Source: an uncultured Sphingorhabdus sp.
Lineage (GTDB): Bacteria; Pseudomonadota; Alphaproteobacteria; Sphingomonadales; Sphingomonadaceae
Direction of reading: 5' to 3'
DNA length: 8,155 nt
Assembly (NCBI GenBank): GCA_937873665.1
Contig: CALMYW010000007.1
Span: forward strand, 1 to 8,155
Part shown: positions 1 to 6,361 of the stretch, piece by piece
How the letters are laid out: every line of letters begins with the position of its first letter
Numbering within the stretch: position 1 is the first letter of the stretch
Notes under the pieces: model-generated
Database searches by the model: none
Told to the model about the DNA's origin: nothing
What the model saw: the letters and a program-made list of their open reading frames with translations, nothing else
Program-made: the position numbers and the translations under genes

Positions 1-157
1 AACCGGGGAGGGCCGCCCCCACCGGGGGAGGCGGGAGCCCCGCGGCGGCGCGCGGGGGAGGAGGAGGGGGGGGGGGGGGGGGGGTCGGCGGGGGGGGGGG
101 GGGGGGCCCCCCCCCCCCCCCCGGCCGGCCCCCCCCCCCCCCCCCCCCCCCCGCCGC
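1..157. other. Low-complexity poly-G/poly-C stretch, probable artefact
   Basis: This stretch is almost only G and C. It has a 19-base G run (66-84), a 17-base G run (90-106) followed directly by a 16-base C run (107-122), and a 24-base C run (129-152). Normal mixed sequence begins at about 158. Runs like these on both strands at a contig end are typical of poly-G reads from two-colour sequencing chemistry that have been assembled together with their reverse complements. I see no gene here and would not treat the bases as genomic. The remaining bases up to the terminator at 227 hold no visible gene. Confidence 0.85.
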
Positions 158-226
158 AAAACCGCGAGACAATTACTTCCATCTTGGTCTCCCGGCGGGT
201 AGGCCAGTCTTCGCCCGCTTCGCCTG

Positions 227-258
227 ACAAATAGGGAGGAGCCTGTGCGGCCCCTCCC
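227..258 (-). terminator. Intrinsic terminator of the TonB-dependent receptor gene
   Basis: Read on the minus strand, a 10-bp stem (arms at 249-258 and 234-243, with a single G-T wobble) encloses a 5-base loop (244-248). It is followed by TATTTGT, a moderately T-rich tail (227-233). It begins about 30 bases after the receptor stop codon. The stem strength, the small loop, the tail and the position together make a convincing Rho-independent terminator, so the receptor is probably transcribed on its own. Confidence 0.75.
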
Positions 259-288
259 CCAAACCGACTCAGTCCAGTTTGCCCGACG

Positions 289-2763
289 TCAAAATTTGGC
301 TGATGCCGTCACGCCGTAAGTCACAGGCTCGTTGTAGGTGGCCGAGACATAGCCGAGTGCCGGGATCAGCTGGTTCTGCGCAAATTTGCGCGTGTTGCCG
401 ATGTTGCGACCAAATACACCGATCTCGTACCGCTCGCTGAATTCAACCGACGCACGCGCACCAAGAAGACCAAGTGCTGGCGCAGTGGTCGCCTCAATGA
501 TGGCAGCATTCTGCGGATTCGGCGCGTAGTTGTAGCTGGCAAGGTTCGCAGCGCCGCGCCATGCGTAGTCGACATGGAGATTGAGCCGCATGCTGTCGGT
601 CAAGGCGGTGGTGTAGTCAGCTCCGAGCGAAAATTGCTTTTTGAACGTGCCGTCAAAGCGCTCGAACGACCGGTCACCCGACAAATCAGAATAGGCAATG
701 TACTTCGGATCAACGAGGGCACCGGAGGCCTGAACAGTGAAGCCTTTAGCCAATACGGCCGTAATCTCGGCCTCGATCCCGTTGAAGCGTGCCTTACCCG
801 CATTGCCCAGGACGGTCGTTGAGCCTGCCACGCCTCCGGGCGTCGCAGCTGGGATCGGGACCAGGGTCGAACGCTGGAGGTCATTCACAGTGGTGGTATA
901 GGCGGCAAGGTTGACACGAAGACGACGGTCGAGGAATTCGCTTTTCAAGCCCACTTCGTAGGAGAAGGCAATCTCTGGCCTGTACGGCTGGAATTGCGCG
1001 GTGCTGGTAGCGCGCAGGTTTTGCCCGCCCGACCGAAAGCCCTTGGCTGTCTTGGCATAAATCAGGACATCCTCGCTCAGCTTGTAGTCGAGGCCTGCTG
1101 TGTAGGAGACACCGGAAAAGCTATCCCGGCGGCTGAGCGCACACTGTACGGGACCGACGACTTCGCCAACGATAAATGCCGGGATCGCGATCACCGAACA
1201 GCTCGTTTCTCCGGTGGTGCGGTTGAAGTTGTTGTTCCTGTTTTCCAATCCCTTCTTGTCGTCAGAGTAGCGAAGTCCTCCGGTGAAGCTGAGCTGGTCG
1301 GTGATGTGCCAGGTCGCCTGGCCGTAAACGCCGACGCTCTTATTATCGATCATTCCGTAGAAGTGGGCGGTGGCCGGGTTGATCGCCGGAAACGTGATCG
1401 TGGTAGACTGGTCGAAGCCCTTTTCATTGAATACGAACCCGCCCGCAGCGAAATCGACCGCATCGCCGAATGCTTTGCCTGTAATCTGGAGCTCCGCCGA
1501 ATCTTGCTTCAGGACCTGCTGGTTATCGGTGAAATGGATATTATAGGCCGAGCCATCGAGATCGAACCCAGCGTTGGCAACGACCTTCCGGTGGCTGGCA
1601 ATCAGCTTGATTTCCCCAAAGCCCACATCGAGCGCACCCGTAAAGCCGTAGGTCTGAGTCTTGGCCACAACGTAAGGAATTTCGTTATTGGCGGTGATCA
1701 GTCCTCCGGCAGCCAGCCGAGCCGTCTCAGTGGCAAGTATCGTGCTTCCAGCAGTCGTTGCAGTCGCAGCTCCGTTGCCGTTCAAAAGCCCGACGTAGAA
1801 CGCAGTCGTGGAACTGACATTGTAAGTGGAGTTGGCGCCGGTGAATGCCGAAGGGGCAAATGCTATGTTACGCGACGGCGCGAGCTCGTTCTGCTTGTAA
1901 TACTCACCGGAAAAAATGAGACTCAAGGTATCGGTCGGCTGGATGAGCAGCTTGGCGCGCACATGAATGCGATCGCGGTCGTCGAGTTTGATCCCGTTGA
2001 GTGTGCCCACAACTGGGCGCTGCGCCACACTGGTCGTGACCGCCGTGACAGCAGATGCCGCCCCAGCCGGAACGCTGTTGGTCGTGTAGCCGTCGCGACT
2101 GAAGATCTTGCCCGCCAACCGAATCGCAACCTTGTCGCCGAGCGGCAGGTTGGCGACCGCAGTAGGCTCAAATTCGTTGAATCGACCGTAGCTCACTGAA
2201 ACTTTGCCGCTGAACTCATCTAGCGTCGGATTATTGGAATTGATCAGGATCGCGCCGCCAGTGGTGTTGCGCCCGAACAGGGTTCCCTGGGGTCCCTTCA
2301 GCACCTGAACAGAACTGACATCCAGCAGCGTCGCGTTGAGACCGTAAGAGCGCGCCCAATAAACGCCATCGACATAGGTACCGATCGATGGGTCGAGCGT
2401 CGCCAAATTATCATTCTGGAACTGGCCGCGGAGCGAAAGAGTAATACCTGAAGGGCTGCTTGAACCCGAACGTATGTACAGGCCCGGAGTGAAGGCCGCG
2501 ATATCTTGAAAGCGAACGACACTCTTCTTCTCGAGCTCCTCCCCTGTCAGCACCGTGACCGCCACCGGAACGTCCTGCAGATTTTCCGAGACCTTCCGGG
2601 CGGTGACGATGATTTCGTCGAGCCGCGCCTCGTCGCCGGAGGACGTCGGGGCACTCTGCGCATAGGCCGGAACAGTCAGCCCTCCCAGTATGATCGCCAT
2701 TGCCGAGGCGCCGAGCAGCGCACTGGAACGGATCGCGGACTTCGATTCGGTGTGCCCAATCAT
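289..2763 (-). CDS. TonB-dependent outer-membrane receptor
   Basis: This 824-residue protein is a ligand-gated outer-membrane channel that takes up a substrate using energy from TonB-ExbB-ExbD. The N-terminus has a Sec signal peptide (charged start, hydrophobic core about 14-34, likely cleavage near AYA at 33-35). A TonB box follows as DEIIVTARK (49-57). The plug domain spans about 60-180 and includes the typical KGPQGTLFGRNT motif at 156-167. The rest is the 22-strand barrel, ending in phenylalanine as outer-membrane barrels do. Length is normal for the family. The start is supported by a GGGGAGG ribosome site about 7 bases upstream. It is transcribed away from the amidohydrolase and has its own promoter and terminator. 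Homologues of this type in sphingomonads often accompany degradation genes for aromatic or hydrophobic compounds rather than siderophore genes, and no siderophore gene is seen here. The substrate is unknown. Confidence 0.95.
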   Translation of the reverse strand: MIGHTESKSAIRSSALLGASAMAIILGGLTVPAYAQSAPTSSGDEARLDEIIVTARKVSENLQDVPVAVTVLTGEELEKKSVVRFQDIAAFTPGLYIRSGSSSPSGITLSLRGQFQNDNLATLDPSIGTYVDGVYWARSYGLNATLLDVSSVQVLKGPQGTLFGRNTTGGAILINSNNPTLDEFSGKVSVSYGRFNEFEPTAVANLPLGDKVAIRLAGKIFSRDGYTTNSVPAGAASAVTAVTTSVAQRPVVGTLNGIKLDDRDRIHVRAKLLIQPTDTLSLIFSGEYYKQNELAPSRNIAFAPSAFTGANSTYNVSSTTAFYVGLLNGNGAATATTAGSTILATETARLAAGGLITANNEIPYVVAKTQTYGFTGALDVGFGEIKLIASHRKVVANAGFDLDGSAYNIHFTDNQQVLKQDSAELQITGKAFGDAVDFAAGGFVFNEKGFDQSTTITFPAINPATAHFYGMIDNKSVGVYGQATWHITDQLSFTGGLRYSDDKKGLENRNNNFNRTTGETSCSVIAIPAFIVGEVVGPVQCALSRRDSFSGVSYTAGLDYKLSEDVLIYAKTAKGFRSGGQNLRATSTAQFQPYRPEIAFSYEVGLKSEFLDRRLRVNLAAYTTTVNDLQRSTLVPIPAATPGGVAGSTTVLGNAGKARFNGIEAEITAVLAKGFTVQASGALVDPKYIAYSDLSGDRSFERFDGTFKKQFSLGADYTTALTDSMRLNLHVDYAWRGAANLASYNYAPNPQNAAIIEATTAPALGLLGARASVEFSERYEIGVFGRNIGNTRKFAQNQLIPALGYVSATYNEPVTYGVTASAKF

Positions 2764-2803
2764 GTCAATTCCTCCCCGAATGCCGTTGTGGCACCCTGTG
2801 GGC

Positions 2804-2826
2804 CTTATATAACCAGGTTCAATTTC
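2804..2826. promoter_or_regulatory. Operator-like site A, upstream of the receptor
   Basis: A 23-base site centred on A2815 with the 9-base dyad AACC-A-GGTT. It matches site C upstream of the SDR at 17 of 23 positions and site B upstream of the amidohydrolase at 18 of 23. The centre is 52 bases upstream of the receptor start and lies between the -35 and -10 boxes. This placement fits a repressor. The binding protein is not proven; the GntR/FadR regulator in this window is the natural candidate. Confidence 0.6.
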
Positions 2827-2834
2827 AGTTTCAA
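2806..2834 (-). promoter_or_regulatory. Sigma-70-like promoter of the receptor gene
   Basis: On the minus strand a TTGAAA -35 box (plus positions 2829-2834) is separated by exactly 17 bases from a TATATA -10 box (2806-2811). Transcription would begin near 2799, about 35 bases before the receptor start codon. The spacer contains the AACC-A-GGTT operator core, so a bound protein would block RNA polymerase. Assignment is by consensus only. Confidence 0.6.
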
Positions 2835-2896
2835 ACGGTTTGCATGCGCATTTAGTCCATCTTTTCGCTGAGGCGGACTTTTGGGTAGATTCCTTT

Positions 2897-2911
2897 GATA
2901 TGTAACATATC
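2897..2911. promoter_or_regulatory. Perfect 7+1+7 palindrome in the divergent region
   Basis: The sequence GATATGT-A-ACATATC is a perfect inverted repeat around one central base (A2904). It lies about 70 bases upstream of the receptor -35 box and is AT-rich against a GC-rich background. It differs from the four-copy operator motif. It could be a binding site for a second regulator or an activator. I do not recognise it as a known operator. Confidence 0.4.
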
Positions 2912-3423
2912 TGCTTATGTGCTCATTTTCGCGGACCGCCGAGCAAATGGGCCGATGACGTTCAATGGCCATGTCATCATGCGGCAGCAGAGCACCGAGC
3001 TGCGCGCCCCCCGAATCCTTTGAAGTTTGACCAGCTCAATGCTGAAATCGACATGGCGGCCTGAACGATGGCCCGCTCTCCACCATGGGCGCTGGCATGT
3101 GCGACCACCGACTTGTGGCGGGGTCCTGGCGCGGCCCATCCTTGTGATTTTCATCGCCGCGGCGTCGCGCGTCCAAGCATAAATCTAGCCGGCGCAGCGG
3201 GTTATCAAGCGGCACCATGCGCACCGCCTTCGCGCGTTGCGCGCGTTACGGTTGCCAGGCGCCGATCACAGCACGATCTCGCCATAGGCATCCCAGACGG
3301 TACCGTAGAGGCAGAAGTGGGCACACGAGCACGCTCATCAACTGCCCCAAACCCGACCGCTTGAGGAAGCAAATGGCGCTTAAGCTGAATCCGCCGGCTA
3401 TCGTCGTTCGGTCTTTTTGTTGA
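2912..3423. other. Intergenic stretch without an intact gene
   Basis: This is the central part of the 0.7 kb divergent region. Short open frames occur on both strands, but none has a convincing ribosome site, family motif or reasonable composition, and stop codons break every long reading. One small GC hairpin (CGCGC-GTT-GCGCG, 3231-3243) is present. The region is much longer than two promoters need, so it may hold the worn remains of a former gene, but I cannot name one. Confidence 0.4.
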
Positions 3424-3446
3424 GTTGTATAACTAGGTTCTATTTG
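3424..3446. promoter_or_regulatory. Operator-like site B, upstream of the amidohydrolase
   Basis: A 23-base site centred on A3435 with core AACT-A-GGTT. It matches site A at 18 of 23 positions and shares the CTAGGT-K-CTAT core with site D. Its centre is 45 bases upstream of the amidohydrolase ATG. A possible -10 box TATAAC (3428-3433, five of six consensus bases) lies within it, although no good -35 box is at the right distance. Overlap with the core promoter again suggests repression. Confidence 0.55.
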
Positions 3447-3479
3447 CTACGTTTGCCTCATGAATGAGGGAGAACGTTG

Positions 3480-4598
3480 ATGAAAGCTTTCATCTTCAGC
3501 GCAGACAGCCATGTAATGGAGCCAAGCACGATCTTCAGCGATGGCCTGCCTGCAAGCCTGAAGGATCATGCGATTCACAGCCGCAAGGAAGGTGAGTTCA
3601 TGATCACCGGAACCAAGGACAAGGTGATATACCGACTGCGGGTAGGCCAACACCGCGAAAAGGCACTTGGCGACAACCAACGCAAAGGCATTCGCGCAAT
3701 TCCAGGCCGTCTCGAGGATATGGAATTGGAAGGTATTGACGCCGAAATCTGTTTTCCGAGCCTTGGTCTGTGGCTTTATGCGATCGACAACCCCGACGCT
3801 GAAGCCGCGTCGGCACGACTCTACAATGACTGGAACGACCAGTTCTTGGGCGCACACAGGAATCGCTTCGTGCGCTGCGGGATGCTCCCGGTTCTTGATT
3901 TTTCAAACACGATTGCTGAACTCGAATACTTAGGTAGCAAGGGCTTCACGGCAGCAATGCTTCCCGCTGTCTCGCCCCCCAACCTGCCCAAATATAACGA
4001 TCCCTCGTGGGACGTGGTCTTCTCTAAGGGCGCGGCACTGGGGATCGTGTTCGTGATGCACACCGGGACCGGGCTTGAATCGGTAGTGGTCGAGCGAGGA
4101 CCAGGGGGAGGCATCATCAACTACTCCAACCAGATGATGGATGCCTGCGCCAGTGCGATGTACCTAGTCACCGGCGGGGTACTCGACCGCAATCCCGGCG
4201 CAAAGGTCGCGTTCATAGAGAGCGGCGCAAGCTGGCTGGTGGCGTTGGCCGAACGCATGGACGAAGTCTGCGAGGCGCATGCCAACTTTGTCCGCCCCAA
4301 GCTGAGCCGCAAGCCGAGCCAGATAATCGACGACCAGGTCTGGGCGAGCTTCCAGCACGATCGGGCCTGCATCGTCGCCGCGGCGGCCGGCCTGCCTGGC
4401 GCCAAAAACGTCATGTGGGGATCGGACTACCCCCACGCCGAGGGAACATTCCCGATCAGCCGCCAGCTAACAGATGATTTGTTCGCTGGACTCAACGTGA
4501 GCGAAGCAGTCAAGCGCGACATTCTCGGTCTGAACGCAGCCAAACTCTTCCGGATCGACCCGGTGGTGCATACTTCGGCACAACTCACGACAGCGTGA
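3480..4598 (+). CDS. Amidohydrolase-family (ACMSD-like) metal-dependent enzyme
   Basis: This 372-residue TIM-barrel protein belongs to the amidohydrolase-2 group (COG2159 type), which holds metal-dependent hydrolases and non-oxidative decarboxylases of cyclic or aromatic acids. Visible motifs are ADSHVMEP (8-15; D9 and H11 as first metal ligands after strand 1), MHTGTG with H194, FIESGASW with E247, and MWGSDYPHAEG with D316 and H319. D316 fits the invariant aspartate of the family. Decarboxylases such as ACMSD have a histidine where E247 sits, so a hydrolase role is at least as likely. The ATG at 3480 is chosen over TTG at 3477 because the GAGGGAG ribosome site (3466-3472) is then 7 bases away. 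It is cytoplasmic, with no signal peptide. It is transcribed divergently from the receptor under a shared type of operator. The substrate is unknown. Confidence 0.9.
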   Translation: MKAFIFSADSHVMEPSTIFSDGLPASLKDHAIHSRKEGEFMITGTKDKVIYRLRVGQHREKALGDNQRKGIRAIPGRLEDMELEGIDAEICFPSLGLWLYAIDNPDAEAASARLYNDWNDQFLGAHRNRFVRCGMLPVLDFSNTIAELEYLGSKGFTAAMLPAVSPPNLPKYNDPSWDVVFSKGAALGIVFVMHTGTGLESVVVERGPGGGIINYSNQMMDACASAMYLVTGGVLDRNPGAKVAFIESGASWLVALAERMDEVCEAHANFVRPKLSRKPSQIIDDQVWASFQHDRACIVAAAAGLPGAKNVMWGSDYPHAEGTFPISRQLTDDLFAGLNVSEAVKRDILGLNAAKLFRIDPVVHTSAQLTTA

Positions 4599-4973
4599 AC
4601 GGCAAAAATCGCTCGCCAAGGGTGACGGCGGAATTGCGGGATTGGGCTTGTTTGGCCGCTTGATCCTCGAGTCGTCATTGCAGCTGTTGATCTGTGCTAT
4701 GCCGAACGGGAAATCGGCACCTTGGCGAACGCGGCAACTGCCGTGCAATAGTGCGGTAGCCGATCGGTTATCTTGCGCGCGAGTCGGCGCCGGCGCCAGT
4801 CGTCAAGGAGCCCGCCGATCGTCGCGGCAATGTTTTGCCGACCGCCTCGTAGAGGTCGCACATTGCAACCATTGGCACGGTGGAAGACGCGAGTCGCCGC
4901 CTCGGCGGCACACACTCAAGGTGCGCCAGAAAACTGCTGCGACGGGGGAGTTGAGCTCTTTGGCAAGGTGCTC
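4599..4973. other. Convergent intergenic region without an intact gene
   Basis: This gap lies between the convergent amidohydrolase and SDR genes. No open frame has family motifs or a ribosome site. A minus-strand frame around 4697-4915 has a piece reading LLDDWRRRRLARKITDRLP that faintly recalls the C-terminal end of IS5-type transposases, but the match is too weak to call. A stable hairpin (GCCGC-CTCG-GCGGC, 4896-4909) could end transcription from either side, but it has no T-rich tail on either strand. No clear intrinsic terminator is seen for either gene. Confidence 0.4.
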
Positions 4974-5789
4974 CTAGTGGTTGCCGGCTTGCAGCTTGAT
5001 CCGCTCGTGCAAAAAGTCGTTTCGGCTGCTAGCCGGGGCAATGGTCGATCCACCGTCCATCTTGATCGTGGTGCCAGTCACATACCCAGCAGCTGGCGAC
5101 GCGAGAAACAGGCAGCCTCGTGCGATATCGGCGGGCGTACCTGCCCGGCCTATCGGGACCGTCGCACCGATGGCCGCCAGACCTTCATCGCCAAGGATCG
5201 AACGCGCGTTGGCGGTCGCCACTAGGCCAGGATTGATTGCATTGACGGTGATATGCTCAGCGACCACGTCACACGCCGCGCCACGCACGAAAGCGTCGAG
5301 CGCGGCTTTGGCCATTCCGTAAGCGGTCATGTTGGGAACAACAGAAAAGGTGCCGTTGACTGAGCCGATCGCGATGAACCGACCACCGCCCTGCGCCTGT
5401 GATAACCACGGCCGACCAGCTTCGAGCAGCCACCAGGCCGCCTTGGCCACGCTTGCAAAACCCGCCTCCATCGCTTCGTCGCTTACGTGGCCAATTCCGC
5501 CGTGCGGGATCTCGGCCGCGCAATGGACGATTACGTCGAGCCCGCCGAAAGCAGCAGCCGTTGCGTCAACGAGCCCTTCGCAGCCCTTGCGGCTTTTCAC
5601 ATCGAGCTGGAACAGTTCGGCCGTTCCTCCGCAGCTTCGGATCGCGGTCAAAGCCTCCTCGCCGTGCGAGAGCGTGCGTACACCCAGCATGACCTTGGCA
5701 CCAGCGTCGGCAAAGGCCTCGGCAATGCCACGCCCCAGCCCTCGCCCTGCGCCGGTTATCGCAATCCGTCGCCCAGTGAATTCGCTCAT
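4974..5789 (-). CDS. Short-chain dehydrogenase/reductase (SDR) family oxidoreductase
   Basis: A 271-residue classical SDR that would oxidise an alcohol or reduce a ketone using NAD(P). The Rossmann motif TGAGRGLG is at 12-19, the acidic adenine contact D63-V64 follows, and the active site has S143, Y157 and K161 (YGMAK). The C-terminal part has NPGLVAT (186-192) and GYVTGTTIKMDGG (235-247), as usual. R16 and R38, just after strand 2, hint at NADP(H). Two positions are unusual: the NNAG motif reads HCAA (89-92), and the helix-4 asparagine of the catalytic tetrad appears to be S113. Length is about 20 residues more than typical because of a C-terminal tail. The start is supported by GGAAGGA 5 bases upstream. 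Two operator-like sites lie 86 and 113 bases upstream. The substrate is unknown; co-regulation suggests it acts in the same pathway as the amidohydrolase. Confidence 0.92.
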   Translation of the reverse strand: MSEFTGRRIAITGAGRGLGRGIAEAFADAGAKVMLGVRTLSHGEEALTAIRSCGGTAELFQLDVKSRKGCEGLVDATAAAFGGLDVIVHCAAEIPHGGIGHVSDEAMEAGFASVAKAAWWLLEAGRPWLSQAQGGGRFIAIGSVNGTFSVVPNMTAYGMAKAALDAFVRGAACDVVAEHITVNAINPGLVATANARSILGDEGLAAIGATVPIGRAGTPADIARGCLFLASPAAGYVTGTTIKMDGGSTIAPASSRNDFLHERIKLQAGNH

Positions 5790-5863
5790 CGCAGTCCTTC
5801 CAAATACAGTGTCCGCAAGCCGGGATTCAATGGCTTCATTGAGGGCGCAGTCGCGCGCATCAA

Positions 5864-5886
5864 GTTATAGCACCTAGCGCGAAATG
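5864..5886. promoter_or_regulatory. Operator-like site D, SDR-proximal
   Basis: Centred on T5875, this copy is clearest in its left arm, GTTATAGCACC, with a weaker right arm. Read on the minus strand it matches site C at 16 of 23 positions and shares the CTAGGT-K-CTAT core with site B. The minus-strand TATAAC (5864-5869) inside it could be the SDR -10 box, though no convincing -35 box is at 16-18 bases. It is 86 bases upstream of the SDR start. Confidence 0.5.
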
Positions 5887-5890
5887 CATA

Positions 5891-5913
5891 GTTATCTCAC
5901 CAGGTGCAATAAC
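5891..5913. promoter_or_regulatory. Operator-like site C, best palindrome of the set
   Basis: The most symmetrical copy: GTTAT, two bases, CACC-A-GGTG, two bases, ATAAC, centred on A5902. Nine bases on each side of the centre are paired. It lies 27 bases, centre to centre, from site D and 113 bases upstream of the SDR start. It matches site A at 17 of 23 positions. The symmetry points to a dimeric regulator. Confidence 0.65.
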
Positions 5914-6361
5914 TCAATCGCAGATCTGGCAAGCATGCCGTCAGTCGATCAGCGCCTGAGACGATTGCGCAATTCACATTCACGTTGCCAGTTCAAGCTC
6001 TCAGGAAGGTGTTTCGAGCGGGTGTTGTTCAATGCAGAGCGTCAGCCACGCGACGAGCATGACGGGCCGCATCTCGCGCAGAGCTGCTTCCTCACCATTC
6101 AGGCAGTGCATCACCACCAGTCACGGGTCATCCAGCAGCCGATCTGGCGCGCGACCTCGGACTGCTCTGGATCCTACCGCCCCGGCCCTGCTGCAATCGT
6201 TCGCTCGTCGGACCGCAATCAGCCCTAAACTGGCACTGCAGACGGCCCGCACCTAGCACCACGCTCAGCGGATTTTGCCGCTATGCATGCCAGCCGCCGA
6301 CAGCCGGAGATCGCTCCGCCGAAACACGCGCGACTAACGCCAGTGACTACAAGCTAAGCGA
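5914..6361. other. Intergenic stretch, possibly holding a gene relic
   Basis: This lies between the SDR promoter region and the 3' end of the regulator gene. No intact gene is seen. On the minus strand the frame between stops at 6121-6123 and 6001-6003 reads a protein-like piece, including LNGEEAALREMRPVMLVAWL, and continues in the same frame on both sides of single stop codons. That could be the remains of a dead gene, but 39 open codons can also occur by chance in GC-rich DNA. A small hairpin (CGGAG-ATCG-CTCCG, 6305-6318) sits about 45 bases after the regulator stop, without a T tail. Confidence 0.3.

Noticed and set aside
994..2199. A 401-codon open frame on the plus strand inside the receptor gene
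   Set aside because: It is the antisense shadow of the receptor, which has clear signal, plug and barrel features. The plus-strand reading is rich in Arg, Gly and Val without a family pattern, and has no ribosome site.
3201..3219. A GTTAT followed by CACC in the divergent region, resembling an operator half
   Set aside because: The spacing between GTTAT and CACC is several bases longer than in the four sites, and no right arm follows.
4896..4909. Strong GC hairpin as a terminator for the convergent genes
   Set aside because: There is no T-rich tail on either strand and it is about 300 bases after the amidohydrolase stop, so it is only mentioned within the intergenic entry.
4697..4915. Possible IS5-type transposase C-terminus on the minus strand
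   Set aside because: Only a short DWRR-like piece and a loose DRLP pattern fit. No catalytic residues or end repeats are visible, so it is not called as a feature.
5329..5877. A 182-codon plus-strand frame over the SDR gene
   Set aside because: Its composition (very rich in Ser, Ala and Pro) is typical of an antisense shadow, and the SDR on the other strand has all core motifs.
6249..6260. Another CACCTAGC similar to site D
   Set aside because: It lacks the GTTAT arm and is not upstream of a gene start; it lies downstream of the regulator.
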